Shown piece after piece: positions 27,574 to 36,492 of a DNA stretch of 64,000 nt. Position 1 is the first letter of the stretch, and each line of letters starts with the position of its first letter. The DNA comes from Roseburia_C sp900315735 (GTDB taxonomy: Bacteria > Bacillota > Clostridia > Lachnospirales > Lachnospiraceae). The notes beneath the pieces were generated by a model that worked only from the letters and a program-made list of their open reading frames with translations, did not search any database and was not told where the DNA came from. A program made the position numbers and the translations under genes. The stretch lies in assembly GCA_052118425.1 (NCBI GenBank), contig JBQKHF010000002.1; one strand, written 5' to 3'.

Positions 27574-27602
27574 ATTGTATCATAACAGTCTGAAACAATC
27601 AA
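27574..27602 (-). promoter_or_regulatory. Promoter of the flavoprotein-mutSL operon
   Basis: Minus-strand TTGATT (27597-27602) and TACAAT (27574-27579) are 17 bases apart; TG one base before the -10 makes it an extended -10. A small GGGTTC/GAACCC hairpin follows in the leader. Confidence 0.6.
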
Positions 27603-27606
27603 CTTT

Positions 27607-27984
27607 TTAACTGGAATAGCTTTCTAAGAAACGGTACAAATCTTCCAATGTATCAAAGGTTTTTCCATTGCTGATTTCTTTTTTCAATTCCTCCGGCAGT
27701 CCCTGATAAGCAATTCCTGTATACATATATAAGGCATCCTCTTCGCCAAAATAGACATTCAGATAACCATCCTCTTCCCGGACAACAAATGCTTTTTTAT
27801 TCTGAATGTTTACACTTTCCACACTTTCCTCGAATTGCTCTGTCTCAGCTTCCTGAACCTGTGCTATTTTATCCTGTTCTTTTTCATTCAGTTTCAGATA
27901 ATACTGCCTTCCGCCAATCCATGCAAAGGTAGATAATACCAGCGCTCCAAGAAAAAAAGTGCGCATACGTTTTGTGTTTTTCAT
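27607..27984 (-). CDS. BofC C-terminal-like membrane-anchored protein
   Basis: A 125-residue protein with a basic N-terminus, one hydrophobic anchor (FFLGALVLSTFAWIGG), a polar linker rich in Glu and Gln, and a C-terminal domain (about 65-125) with FVVREEDGYLNVYFGEE, YMYTGIAYQGLPEELK and the ending LEDLYRFLESYSS. That pattern resembles the BofC C-terminal domain of Clostridia; in Bacillus BofC inhibits the SpoIVB protease during sporulation. Assignment is by pattern recognition only. I chose the ATG at 27984, six bases after GGTG; a second ATG at 27990 is possible. The start lies in the loop of a strong hairpin. Confidence 0.6.
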   Translation of the reverse strand: MKNTKRMRTFFLGALVLSTFAWIGGRQYYLKLNEKEQDKIAQVQEAETEQFEESVESVNIQNKKAFVVREEDGYLNVYFGEEDALYMYTGIAYQGLPEELKKEISNGKTFDTLEDLYRFLESYSS

Positions 27985-28009
27985 ATTCATCACCACAAAC
28001 AGTATGCGC
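27961..28009 (-). promoter_or_regulatory. Hairpin enclosing the start codon of the BofC-like gene
   Basis: Arms 27961-27976 and 27994-28009 match at 14 of 16 positions (8 bp, a 2x2 internal loop, 6 bp) around a 17-base loop. The ribosome site GGTGATG and the ATG lie in the loop and top of the stem. In the mRNA this could gate translation. Confidence 0.55.
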
Positions 28010-28071
28010 ATGTCTTCTTCTTTTTATACAATTTTTCTGAGATTTTTACGTTCCGCCTCTTTATTACATGC

Positions 28072-29730
28072 TTATAACAAATGTAATTTCTTGGCAATAC
28101 GGACTAAAAGATATCCCTTCGGGAATTTCTTTAATTCTTCCTCACTTAAGCCTTTTAATAATAAAAGCATTGCACCGTATACAACGGCTCCGATTACAAT
28201 TGCAAGTACGGCTGCAATGGCATTTACTTTAATAACTGCAAAAATTCCTTTGTAAACGCCAAATACTACGACACCCATAATGGCAGAAGCTGCCACCGGG
28301 ATTAAGAAAGTTCTCACTACTTCCTGACGATAGCCACTGTATTTCCGTAAGGACATTGCATTAAAGAGACACATAAAGAATGCAAATAATGCATTGGAAT
28401 ATACCACCGCATAGATACCAAGATGTAATCCAAACATCATCACTAACAGTGCAATCAGATGCAGTCCCAATGCGATAGCCGCATTTTTTACCGGCTCTCT
28501 CATCCGGTTAATTCCCTGTAACAGTCCATTGGACAATGTAGAAAGGGAATAGAATAAAATTGCAACTGCTCCCGTTGTCAACATGGTTGCTGCGGTAGTT
28601 CCGGTACTGCCATAAAGATGCAGCAGCTTTAATATCGGTCCTGACAACACTGCGATTCCAATGGTACAAGGGAATGCAATTACCATGATAAAGCGGATTG
28701 CAATATTAATCTGGCTTCGTACGGACTCTCTGTCCTTTCTTGCATACGCACCTGTAAGATTTGGTACACAGGAAGCCGCCATCGCAGAAGCAATGGAAAT
28801 CGGAATATTGATAATGGTCTTATATTTTCCGGAGAAGATTCCCCACCAGACATCAATATCATCCGGCTTATAGCCCTGTAATTCCGCTACGTTCTTATAG
28901 ATACCCTGATCTAAAATTGCACTGATATTATAAATTGTGGTACTTAAAAGTACCGGAACGATAGTCATAATCAGTACACGAAAAACATTCTGATAGGATT
29001 CCGTTTTGCTGCTGGTATCCCGGCGCATCTGCCGTTTAAAAATACGTTTGTACGCCAGAAACAGCATTCCAAGGAATAAAAGTGCAAACACTGCTCCCAT
29101 ATTGGTACCCAGTGTTCCACCTGCAGCACCGTAAGCAGAGCCATACTTTTCTTTATTTCCAAGCACTGCTCCGATTCTTGCACCATATCCATAAAGAATA
29201 TATGCTGCTGCAATACTGACAATCGCATTGACAATCTGTTCGATAATCTGTGAAATGGCACTCGGCATCATAGTACCAAGTCCCTGGAAAAATCCACGTA
29301 AGACACCCAACACGGCAACTACCAGTATGGTCGGTGCCAGAACCTTCAACGCAAAAATACTGAGGGGCGTATTCAACATATTTGTAAAGAATGACGCTCC
29401 AAAGAAAAGAATCAAACTTGCAGTAAGTCCGGTACCGGTTGCTAAAAGCAGGGCACCTTTTACAATTCGATATGCATTTTTTCTTTGCCCCTTCGAGACA
29501 CGGGCAGATACCAGCTTGGATACCGCCAGCGGCAGGCTGTATGCAGAAATAATCAGCAGGATATTATAAATTTCAAAGGCTGCACTGTAATAACTGTTAC
29601 CGGTATCTCCGATGATATTGGTCATCGGGATTCGATAGAGCAGACCAATTATCCTGCTGACTATAGAGGCAATTGCAAGAATGGAACCCTGTACTAAAAA
29701 GTTGGATTCACTCTTTTTTCCTGAACTCAT
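28072..29730 (-). CDS. MurJ/SpoVB-type lipid-linked oligosaccharide flippase
   Basis: A 552-residue polytopic membrane protein of the MVF/polysaccharide-synthase family with about 14 helices. IVSRIIGLLYRIPMTNIIGDTGNSYYSAA is split across the first helices (seen from residue 21), and SKLVSARVSKGQ and LRGFFQGLGTMMPSAISQIIEQ are typical of SpoVB and MurJ. Members move lipid II or related precursors across the membrane. Since the operon also carries sporulation genes, a SpoVB role in cortex synthesis is plausible, but a vegetative flippase cannot be excluded. Confidence 0.82.
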   Translation of the reverse strand: MSSGKKSESNFLVQGSILAIASIVSRIIGLLYRIPMTNIIGDTGNSYYSAAFEIYNILLIISAYSLPLAVSKLVSARVSKGQRKNAYRIVKGALLLATGTGLTASLILFFGASFFTNMLNTPLSIFALKVLAPTILVVAVLGVLRGFFQGLGTMMPSAISQIIEQIVNAIVSIAAAYILYGYGARIGAVLGNKEKYGSAYGAAGGTLGTNMGAVFALLFLGMLFLAYKRIFKRQMRRDTSSKTESYQNVFRVLIMTIVPVLLSTTIYNISAILDQGIYKNVAELQGYKPDDIDVWWGIFSGKYKTIINIPISIASAMAASCVPNLTGAYARKDRESVRSQINIAIRFIMVIAFPCTIGIAVLSGPILKLLHLYGSTGTTAATMLTTGAVAILFYSLSTLSNGLLQGINRMREPVKNAAIALGLHLIALLVMMFGLHLGIYAVVYSNALFAFFMCLFNAMSLRKYSGYRQEVVRTFLIPVAASAIMGVVVFGVYKGIFAVIKVNAIAAVLAIVIGAVVYGAMLLLLKGLSEEELKKFPKGYLLVRIAKKLHLL

Positions 29731-29759
29731 AAATTTACCTCAAGTAATTTTCGAAATAA

Positions 29760-30872
29760 TTATTTTGCGGAAGGTGGTGTAAACTCATCTTCTGTTGCAT
29801 AGATATTTAATTTCTTCTCCATGTCATTTAACAATACACATACCATGGTTTTGCCCTGGTTTAATGTAATTTCATTTCCGGAAGCATCATAGTATCTGGT
29901 TGGTTCATTTTCATTTGCTTTCTTCCATGTTACATCGATTACTTTACCGTTGGTAATATATTTTCCGGTTCCTTCTCCGGTGCTCTCAACATCCAGATAA
30001 CCATGTGCATCATCTAATTTGGTATAATCGCAGTACTGAAGCAGAATGTTCTTGAATGCAAGCTGTGTTCCTGTATTTTCATCCATATGCTCTTTCTTGT
30101 ACTGGAAACGATAGTATAAACCGTCCTCACTGTTGTATACAAACCAAGGATTGTTTACATAATATCCCGGCTGAACAACTGCTGCATCTGCTCCGTCGGT
30201 AAGTTCGATTTCTTTTTCATCATCTTCATTGAACTGATAATGTCCTTCATAATCGGAAGGCAGTTCGGTATCATAACCCTTTAATTCAATTCCGGCATCA
30301 ATACCATCTGTGCTTACAAATGCATTGTGTGGAGCCTTTCTTGACTTGTCACGATAGAAAGTAGCAGAATCAATTGCGCCCTCTAAGCCGTTTAAGTCCT
30401 CAACTTTGCCACTCTCTAACAGCTCGGTTGCGTAAATTGCCTGTCCGTAATGAACATAAATTGCATCAAATTCCATTGCATAATATGCATAGTAATGACG
30501 ACAGCTTCTTACAGAACCAATCTTGTCTAATCCGGAGTAATCCTGGAAAATCGGCATCAGACGGGTAATTCCGCCTTCAGCAGGAGCTTCGTAAAGTACG
30601 TCTGCCTGTGACAGTCCATACTGCGGCAATGCATCATTGGTATTTCCAATCATGATTGCAACCGGTTTCTTCTTTGCTAAATCTGCATCAATCCATTCAC
30701 CGGTCAGATAACTTCTTGCCATACCATCTTTGCCGGTTTCGGTTTCTGTTTCCGGTTCTGCTTCAGAAACGGCTTCTGTCGGTTCCGGAGCTTCCTCTTT
30801 TTTCTTACAGCCAGCTAAAAGACTGGTTGCCATCAGTGTCATGCATAAAACAATACTTAATCTCTTTTTCAT
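29760..30872 (-). CDS. DUF3048 (YerB-like) lipoprotein
   Basis: A 370-residue secreted lipoprotein: signal peptide with lipobox LLAGC at about residue 21, then an acidic linker (about 25-48) and the two-part DUF3048 fold. Recognisable segments are AIMIGNTNDALPQYGLSQAD, EAPAEGGITRLMPIF, IGSVRSCRHYYAYYAMEFDA and PHNAFVSTDG. The function of DUF3048 is not established. Starts 16 bases upstream of the flippase-side genes and directly after ybeY in the operon. Confidence 0.85.
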   Translation of the reverse strand: MKKRLSIVLCMTLMATSLLAGCKKKEEAPEPTEAVSEAEPETETETGKDGMARSYLTGEWIDADLAKKKPVAIMIGNTNDALPQYGLSQADVLYEAPAEGGITRLMPIFQDYSGLDKIGSVRSCRHYYAYYAMEFDAIYVHYGQAIYATELLESGKVEDLNGLEGAIDSATFYRDKSRKAPHNAFVSTDGIDAGIELKGYDTELPSDYEGHYQFNEDDEKEIELTDGADAAVVQPGYYVNNPWFVYNSEDGLYYRFQYKKEHMDENTGTQLAFKNILLQYCDYTKLDDAHGYLDVESTGEGTGKYITNGKVIDVTWKKANENEPTRYYDASGNEITLNQGKTMVCVLLNDMEKKLNIYATEDEFTPPSAK

Positions 30873-30887
30873 GATGTTCCTCCATTT

Positions 30888-31385
30888 TTATCTTAAAATA
30901 TTTAAGCAGTCTAAAATCTCACGCTGCTTTCCTTCCATCACTGCAGCTTCCTGTTCTTCCATGTGGTCATAACCAAACAGATGCAACATACTATGTACAA
31001 TCAGAAATGCAAATTCTCTTTGCATACTGTGACCATATTCCTCTGCCTGTTCCCTGACCTTGTCCACAGAAATAATAATATCTCCCAGCAGAATCTCCCC
31101 TGTATCCGGATTAAAGCAGTCCTCTGTCTGATTCTCTATCTGGGAAAAATCTCCCGGTGCATCATATTCTAACATCGGAAAGGATAAAACGTCCGTCGGG
31201 CGGTCTATCTCCCGGAACTCCTTATTTATCTTCCAGATACCATCATTATCTGTCAGCGTAAGGCTGATTTCTGCTTCAAAAGGAAAATGCTCATGTTCCA
31301 TTGTAAACGATATTACATCTTTTGCAAGTGTTTCATAATCAAAATCGAAGGTAACCTCCGTTTCTTTCTCTATTGCAAGGCTCAA
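30888..31385 (-). CDS. ybeY: Endoribonuclease YbeY (16S rRNA maturation)
   Basis: A 165-residue metalloprotein with the zinc motif H-X3-H-X5-H in HSMLHLFGYDHMEE. REIDRPTDVLSFPM and LGDIIISVDKVREQAEEYGHS are further family signatures. YbeY acts in 16S rRNA 3-prime-end processing and ribosome quality control. Its ATG overlaps the stop of the HD-like gene by four bases (ATGA). Confidence 0.95.
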   Translation of the reverse strand: MSLAIEKETEVTFDFDYETLAKDVISFTMEHEHFPFEAEISLTLTDNDGIWKINKEFREIDRPTDVLSFPMLEYDAPGDFSQIENQTEDCFNPDTGEILLGDIIISVDKVREQAEEYGHSMQREFAFLIVHSMLHLFGYDHMEEQEAAVMEGKQREILDCLNILR

Positions 31386-32563
31386 AACAAATCCGCTCCT
31401 TTCGTTAAAAACTCTCTGATTTTAATAAACTGGTTCATGCCAAGATTCGCTTCATCATATAATCCGGCAGCTGATTTTTCGTTTAATGTCTGATAAATAA
31501 TAATATCATGATTCCAGCTGTTCTTTACGGTTTCCTTGTCCAAAAGTTCAAATTTGGTAACAATGCTGTCCACAATATGTACGATTGCAGACTCTATGGA
31601 GCTGATGGCATTTAATTCACCATTGTATTCACTTAAAATCTCAACCACCTTTTTCGGAAAACAGTTGATTTCTGCAAGATGAACTCCATTTTCCACAAAC
31701 GGCTCACCCTCAAGTTTTCCAATCCGGTAGTAAAAGCCTGCCGCAGCTACCGTCTTATCATCTGCTCCCAGCTCCTTTGCGCATTCTTCTGCTACACTTG
31801 AAACTTTGCGGGCATGTGCATAATCAATTTCCGAATAGTTTTTAATCTCCTGCACCAGTGGAAAATCTTCTGCAATGATTTCAGCCAAAGCCCGTTCTTT
31901 CTCATGCTTTGTATAATGATACAGCCTGTCTGCAAAAAAGCACACAAAAACTGCCGTCAGTATCATGCCACATCCTGCGGATAAGTACTGATGATAATTA
32001 ATTTCAAAGCTGCTGATATAATAGAATATACACGGAACTGAGAACGACAATGCAATTGTCATGATGCAGCCACAAATTTTATATTTTTTCTGGCTGATTA
32101 CCATAAGCAGGATTCCGGAAAGTACTGTCAGCATAGTATATGCCGCATATTCATAAAAACTGCCACTGGAGCACATACACAAAAGTGTATTAAAATAAAT
32201 TCCGCCTAAAATGCCAATCAGCTCATTTCCACCACAGGAAAGAATCATAACCGGAATCATGACCGGAGCCATATATGCCGGCATAAAAAAGAATCCCCCA
32301 TAACAGGCTGCCGCTGCAAGAAAACAAAGAAACAGCTGTTGAAAATCACTTCTTTCATTCCGGTTAAGATGTCCTCTGATACGTTCCATTTCAATCACTG
32401 CAATCAGCAATGGCAGATATAAAGCATTGACAAAAACAAGCACCAGTACACGGTCTATGGTAAACTTACAGATAATTGCCAGAAAAACAGAATAAAGCGC
32501 AACGGAAACAAGGATTCCCAGCATACGAATCATTCTTCTGGGTGAAAATCTATCTTCCTTCAT
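31382..32563 (-). CDS. PgpH-like membrane protein with degenerate HD domain
   Basis: A 393-residue protein placed between phoH and ybeY, exactly where Firmicutes carry pgpH, the seven-helix HD phosphodiesterase that degrades c-di-AMP. Residues about 12-212 contain six or seven hydrophobic helices; 240-375 look like an HD domain (H250 in YAHARKVSSVAEECAKELGA). However, the catalytic pair is replaced: the usual HDIGK reads YRIGK (Y279, R280), and the usual EHHG reads EYNG (Y313, N314). The long extracellular N-terminal domain of PgpH (total about 700 residues) is also missing. So it is likely catalytically inactive toward c-di-AMP; a sensory or regulatory role is inference. Confidence 0.75.
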   Translation of the reverse strand: MKEDRFSPRRMIRMLGILVSVALYSVFLAIICKFTIDRVLVLVFVNALYLPLLIAVIEMERIRGHLNRNERSDFQQLFLCFLAAAACYGGFFFMPAYMAPVMIPVMILSCGGNELIGILGGIYFNTLLCMCSSGSFYEYAAYTMLTVLSGILLMVISQKKYKICGCIMTIALSFSVPCIFYYISSFEINYHQYLSAGCGMILTAVFVCFFADRLYHYTKHEKERALAEIIAEDFPLVQEIKNYSEIDYAHARKVSSVAEECAKELGADDKTVAAAGFYYRIGKLEGEPFVENGVHLAEINCFPKKVVEILSEYNGELNAISSIESAIVHIVDSIVTKFELLDKETVKNSWNHDIIIYQTLNEKSAAGLYDEANLGMNQFIKIREFLTKGADLF

Positions 32564-33548
32564 TTTTCGTTACTCTTTTCGTTCTTTTATTTGCCTTGGA
32601 CTCATAATCGTCATAGGCTTTTACAATCTTTTGTACCAGCGGATGTCTTACTACGTCCGCACTGGTCAATTTACAGACGGATATCTCATCCACATTACGA
32701 AGTACACGTAATGCAACATCCAGTCCCGACTTCGTTCCCGGAGCCAGATCCTTCTGGGTAGCATCTCCGGTCACCACAACCTTGGAGCCGAATCCGATAC
32801 GTGTCAAAAACATCTTCATCTGTGCCGGTGTGGTATTCTGTGCCTCATCTAAGATAATAAATGCATTATCTAAGGTACGGCCTCTCATATAAGCCAACGG
32901 TGCGACCTCAATAAGTCCCTTTTCCATATTCCGCTGAAAGCTTTCTGCTCCCATAATCTGGTACAGTGCATCATACAGCGGGCGAAGATACGGGTCTACC
33001 TTGCTCTGTAAATCTCCCGGCAGAAATCCTAACTTCTCACCGGCTTCAATTGCCGGACGGGTTAAAATAATACGGTTTACTTCTTCATTCTTAAATGCAG
33101 TAATTGCCATTGCCATGGCAAGATAAGTCTTTCCGGTTCCGGCAGGGCCGATTCCAAATACAATCATCTGTTTACGGATTGCATCTACATAAGCCTTCTG
33201 GCCTAAAGTCTTTGGTTTCACCGGTTTGCCGTTTATCGTATGGCAGATGCAGTCCTTATCAATCTCCACCAAGGAGCCTTCTTTATGTTCTCCCAAAAGA
33301 GAAAGCGTATATGCGACCTTCTGCTCATCTATCATATTGCCACGCTCTGCCAGCTGCAAAAGTTCTGCAAATACCTTACATGCACCCTCTACATTTGCAG
33401 TATCTCCAATGACTTTGATGCCCTCATTGCGGGGTACTACCGTAACATTTAAAGTGCGTTCAATCAGCTTTATATTATGGTCGAATTGTCCAAAAATATT
33501 GGAAACATGTTCTGCCGGTATATCAATTCTCGTTTCATTCAAACTCAT
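32550..33548 (-). CDS. PhoH-like ATPase
   Basis: A 332-residue P-loop ATPase of the PhoH/YbeZ family. Walker A is GIGPAGTGKTYLAMAMA, Walker B is AFIILDEAQNTTPAQ; RPAIEAGEKLGFLPGDL and TGDATQKDL are family signatures. A KH-like N-terminal segment precedes the ATPase. PhoH works with YbeY in RNA metabolism in several bacteria; that partnership is inferred from the shared operon. Overlaps yqfD at its start and the HD-like gene at its end. Confidence 0.93.
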   Translation of the reverse strand: MSLNETRIDIPAEHVSNIFGQFDHNIKLIERTLNVTVVPRNEGIKVIGDTANVEGACKVFAELLQLAERGNMIDEQKVAYTLSLLGEHKEGSLVEIDKDCICHTINGKPVKPKTLGQKAYVDAIRKQMIVFGIGPAGTGKTYLAMAMAITAFKNEEVNRIILTRPAIEAGEKLGFLPGDLQSKVDPYLRPLYDALYQIMGAESFQRNMEKGLIEVAPLAYMRGRTLDNAFIILDEAQNTTPAQMKMFLTRIGFGSKVVVTGDATQKDLAPGTKSGLDVALRVLRNVDEISVCKLTSADVVRHPLVQKIVKAYDDYESKANKRTKRVTKNEGR

Positions 33549-34794
33549 TTAATACTAGCCCTTCCTCTGTGTCTTCTGTATCCGGGACAATAAGCTGCTC
33601 CGTTTCCTGTCTTAAAGCCGCTTTTTTGCGTACTTTGACGCTTCCCTCCATGATACAGTTTTTATCATCCATATCTATAATAACATTTTTTTCTAAAATT
33701 TGAATATTTTTTTCTTCTAAATGTGACAAATAAATATTAAATTTTTCTGTAGCAACCGCTTCTGCCTGTTCTTTCGTATAAATTTCCTGCTCCATCCGGT
33801 ACTCTTTTAAGGTGCTGCAATAGATTCCAAGGGGCAGATAAAAGTCCCCATGGAGGCGAAGCTGCTTATAATCTGTTGTCTTATCTGCACACGTAAACCC
33901 ACTGCCTAATGCCGGAAGTGTTATTACTTTTCCAAAGAAATCAACGGCATACCGTTTCTTTTCTGCGCCGGTCATTCTTTTTTCTTCGTGGGCAAGGGAA
34001 AATTTATCCTGATAGGGATATTCCGTCAGCAGATAGATATCCGCATCCGCATTGCAATATTCGTAGGCATACTGTTCCCCGCTGTCATTGGTCAAATCAA
34101 TTCTGCCACTTACTAAAATATCTCCTGCCTTTACTACATCGCCATCCTTTACAAGCGGAGTTCCATTTCTTGTAATAATGGATTCCACCGTTGCATCTTC
34201 TTCTGCTATCAAGTCTGAAGCTTCATAAGGCAATTCTTCCATTGCTTCCTGCTGTACCAGATTTTCTTTGATTAATACCGTCATTTTCGTTCCATAAATC
34301 TGTACGGACGCCCAGATTATTTCCGGAAACTGTGCCCGCAGGTCACGTTCTAACTGTTCACAGTCAATCGTGCGAATCCGGTCTCCGTAACCGCAATCCT
34401 TTTCCGCAAGATATGTTAAAACCGTTTCTGTTGTAACAGATGAGTTACCATCTACCTCCACATTCCAGAGGAATCTGGATAGAAACCATACCAGACAGAC
34501 CGCAAGAACTACTCCCATCAGGAAGCATTTTCGTTTCCGGTAACGGTTCATCCAGAACGGGAATCCTATTTTGCGTAGAATCCGAATCCGGCATCCGGTC
34601 TTGCTTACTAACGGACGGATACGCCGGAATGCACGAATGCTGATAAAAAATCGATAAACATCTTCCTCTTTTCGAAGATTCCAGATTAAAATATTATGAT
34701 TGCCACACAGATTTAAAAATCGTTCCGGGGCATAACCGCTTAAGACTACCTCAAGGTAACCGCCTAAATATTTAAGCAGGGAAAGTGTCGTCAT
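33535..34794 (-). CDS. yqfD: Sporulation protein YqfD
   Basis: A 419-residue protein: cytoplasmic N-terminal domain, one transmembrane helix at about residues 87-108 (CFLMGVVLAVCLVWFLSRF), then an extracytoplasmic part with a FtsQ/POTRA-like start (WNVEVDGNSSVTTETVLTYL) and a beta-rich domain. GTPLVKDGDVVKAGDILVSG is the most recognisable YqfD segment. In Bacillus it is made in the mother cell under sigma-E; its job is not well defined. Next to yqfC and phoH as in most spore formers. Confidence 0.9.
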   Translation of the reverse strand: MTTLSLLKYLGGYLEVVLSGYAPERFLNLCGNHNILIWNLRKEEDVYRFFISIRAFRRIRPLVSKTGCRIRILRKIGFPFWMNRYRKRKCFLMGVVLAVCLVWFLSRFLWNVEVDGNSSVTTETVLTYLAEKDCGYGDRIRTIDCEQLERDLRAQFPEIIWASVQIYGTKMTVLIKENLVQQEAMEELPYEASDLIAEEDATVESIITRNGTPLVKDGDVVKAGDILVSGRIDLTNDSGEQYAYEYCNADADIYLLTEYPYQDKFSLAHEEKRMTGAEKKRYAVDFFGKVITLPALGSGFTCADKTTDYKQLRLHGDFYLPLGIYCSTLKEYRMEQEIYTKEQAEAVATEKFNIYLSHLEEKNIQILEKNVIIDMDDKNCIMEGSVKVRKKAALRQETEQLIVPDTEDTEEGLVLNEFE

Positions 34795-34803
34795 AGAAAA
34801 CCT

Positions 34804-35094
34804 CTATTCATACTCAATACTTTGGATGATTCCTGTTATTTTCATCTCTTCATTCGTATAATAGGAAATGTTGAGATTTTTCCCATGGACAAGAATCCGG
34901 CAGCTTTTCGCCTGAATCCTGATATAGTCTTTCTCGTATTCTAAGATTCCCTTATAATTTTCCAACAGCAATTCCCGGTTTCCCATAACAGTTACAATTG
35001 CCGCCCGGTAGACTAAGTCTTTTGGCAGCTCTAAGGACTCCACCATATGATTTTTAAAATCTTTTTTTGACTCTTTTTTATTGATTTTCCTCAT
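34804..35094 (-). CDS. yqfC: YabP/YqfC-family sporulation protein
   Basis: A 96-residue basic protein of the YabP/YqfC family; ELPKDLVYRAAIVTVMGNRE and ENYKGILEYEKDYIRI match the family core. It precedes yqfD, as is standard. The start ATG at 35094 has no good upstream Shine-Dalgarno sequence and lies in the 3-prime arm of a short hairpin (35092-35111). Confidence 0.85.
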   Translation of the reverse strand: MRKINKKESKKDFKNHMVESLELPKDLVYRAAIVTVMGNRELLLENYKGILEYEKDYIRIQAKSCRILVHGKNLNISYYTNEEMKITGIIQSIEYE

Positions 35095-35122
35095 ATATAA
35101 CTATATGAGTTTTTTTCTTTTC
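35091..35122 (+). terminator. Hairpin with T-run on the plus strand at the yqfC start
   Basis: CTCATATA/TATATGAG (8 bp, 4-base loop, about 35091-35110) is followed on the plus strand by TTTTTTTCTTTT, an intrinsic-terminator shape on the strand opposite the genes. On the minus strand the same hairpin covers the yqfC ATG. Confidence 0.4.
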
Positions 35123-36429
35123 TATGCGGTAATATATTTTAAAACCGTTTCCGGCACATCCAGCGGTTCTTTGCTTAAAAGAAAAGCATTTTGAACCAGT
35201 TCCTTTGCATGGCTGCATTTTGCTGCATCGTTGCCATATAATTCAGCCAGACATTCACCCTTTTCTACTCTGTCTCCCACTTTTTTCTTAAGACGGATTC
35301 CTGCGGTTAAATCAATCTCACTCTCCTTGGTCTCTCTGCCGCCGCCAAGACTCATGCAGGCAGTTCCAATTGCCATGGCATTTAAAGCTTTCACATATCC
35401 ATCTTCCGGTGCCGTAATCATCTCTGTAATTGCTGCTTTTTTCAATAATTCCGGATGGTAAACCTGTTCTTTTCTGCCGCCCTGTGCCTCTACAAAATCT
35501 GCAAATTTATCCAGTGCTTTTCCATTTGCAATAACTTCTTCCATCATTGCTTTTGCTTCGTCTTCCTCTGCCGCTACACCGGCAGCCTTCAGCATGAGAT
35601 ACCCTAATGCATAGACAACATCCATTAAATCCTTCGGTCCTTTTCCGTTCAACGCTTCAATGGCTTCCTGCACTTCCACAATATTGCCTACTGTATTGCC
35701 AAGAGGCTGTGACATATCTGTAATGACCGCATAAGTTTTCTTTCCTGCACCATTTCCGATAGCCACCATAATCCGGGCAAGCCCTTCGGCTTTCTCCAAT
35801 GTCTGCATAAATGCACCATTTCCTGTCTTAACATCAAGGACAATGGCATCCGAACCACTGGCTAATTTCTTACTCATGATACTGCTGGCAATTAAGGACT
35901 TTTCTGCCACCGTTGCCGTTACATCACGGAGTGCATACAGTTTCTTATCTGCCGGTGCAAGATTTGCAGTCTGCCCTGCAATTGCAACGCCAACCTCTGA
36001 TACCTGTTTCAAAAAAGCTTCTTCTGATATGGAAGTACTGAATCCGTCAAAGCATTCCAATTTATCAATGGTTCCACCGGTATGACCCAATCCTCTTCCG
36101 GACATTTTTGCTACCGGAACACCCAGTGCAGCAATTATCGGTGTCAGAATCAGGGAGGTCTTATCTCCTACACCACCGGTACTGTGTTTATCCACTTTTA
36201 CACCTTTAATACCGGATAAATCAAGTACATCGCCGCTATCCCGCATAGCAAGTGTTAATGCCAGTGTCTCATCGTAATTCATTCCCTGAAAACAGATTGC
36301 CATCAGCATGGCTGACATCTGATAATCGGGAATTTCACCGGTTGTAAATGCATTTATCATCCACTGGATTTCTTCTTTGCTTAAAGCAGCTCCTTCCTTT
36401 TTCTTTAAAATGAGGTCGTACATCCTCAT
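35122..36429 (-). CDS. pdp: Pyrimidine-nucleoside phosphorylase
   Basis: A 435-residue enzyme that phosphorolyses uridine, deoxyuridine and thymidine to the base and (deoxy)ribose 1-phosphate. The phosphate-binding motif KVDKHSTGGVGDKTSL is perfect; MSGRGLGHTGGTIDKLE and LASGSDAIVLDVKTGNGAF are family signatures. The KHSTGGVGDK form and length suit the Firmicutes Pdp rather than a strict DeoA. AAAAGGAGGAG precedes the ATG. It lies directly downstream of rlmH. Confidence 0.93.
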   Translation of the reverse strand: MRMYDLILKKKEGAALSKEEIQWMINAFTTGEIPDYQMSAMLMAICFQGMNYDETLALTLAMRDSGDVLDLSGIKGVKVDKHSTGGVGDKTSLILTPIIAALGVPVAKMSGRGLGHTGGTIDKLECFDGFSTSISEEAFLKQVSEVGVAIAGQTANLAPADKKLYALRDVTATVAEKSLIASSIMSKKLASGSDAIVLDVKTGNGAFMQTLEKAEGLARIMVAIGNGAGKKTYAVITDMSQPLGNTVGNIVEVQEAIEALNGKGPKDLMDVVYALGYLMLKAAGVAAEEDEAKAMMEEVIANGKALDKFADFVEAQGGRKEQVYHPELLKKAAITEMITAPEDGYVKALNAMAIGTACMSLGGGRETKESEIDLTAGIRLKKKVGDRVEKGECLAELYGNDAAKCSHAKELVQNAFLLSKEPLDVPETVLKYITA

Positions 36430-36457
36430 AAAATCTCCTCCTTTTATCCGTTTCTTC

Positions 36458-36492
36458 TATTTATGATACGGTTGCTTATTTGTGATACGGTT
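36458..36492 (-). repeat. 19-bp tandem duplication at the rlmH 3-prime end
   Basis: A 16-base core (TATTTATGATACGGTT on the plus strand, 36458-36473) recurs at 36477-36492 with one change. The period is 19. The second copy encodes the end of RlmH (EPYHK and stop); the first lies just after the stop codon. Confidence 0.8.
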
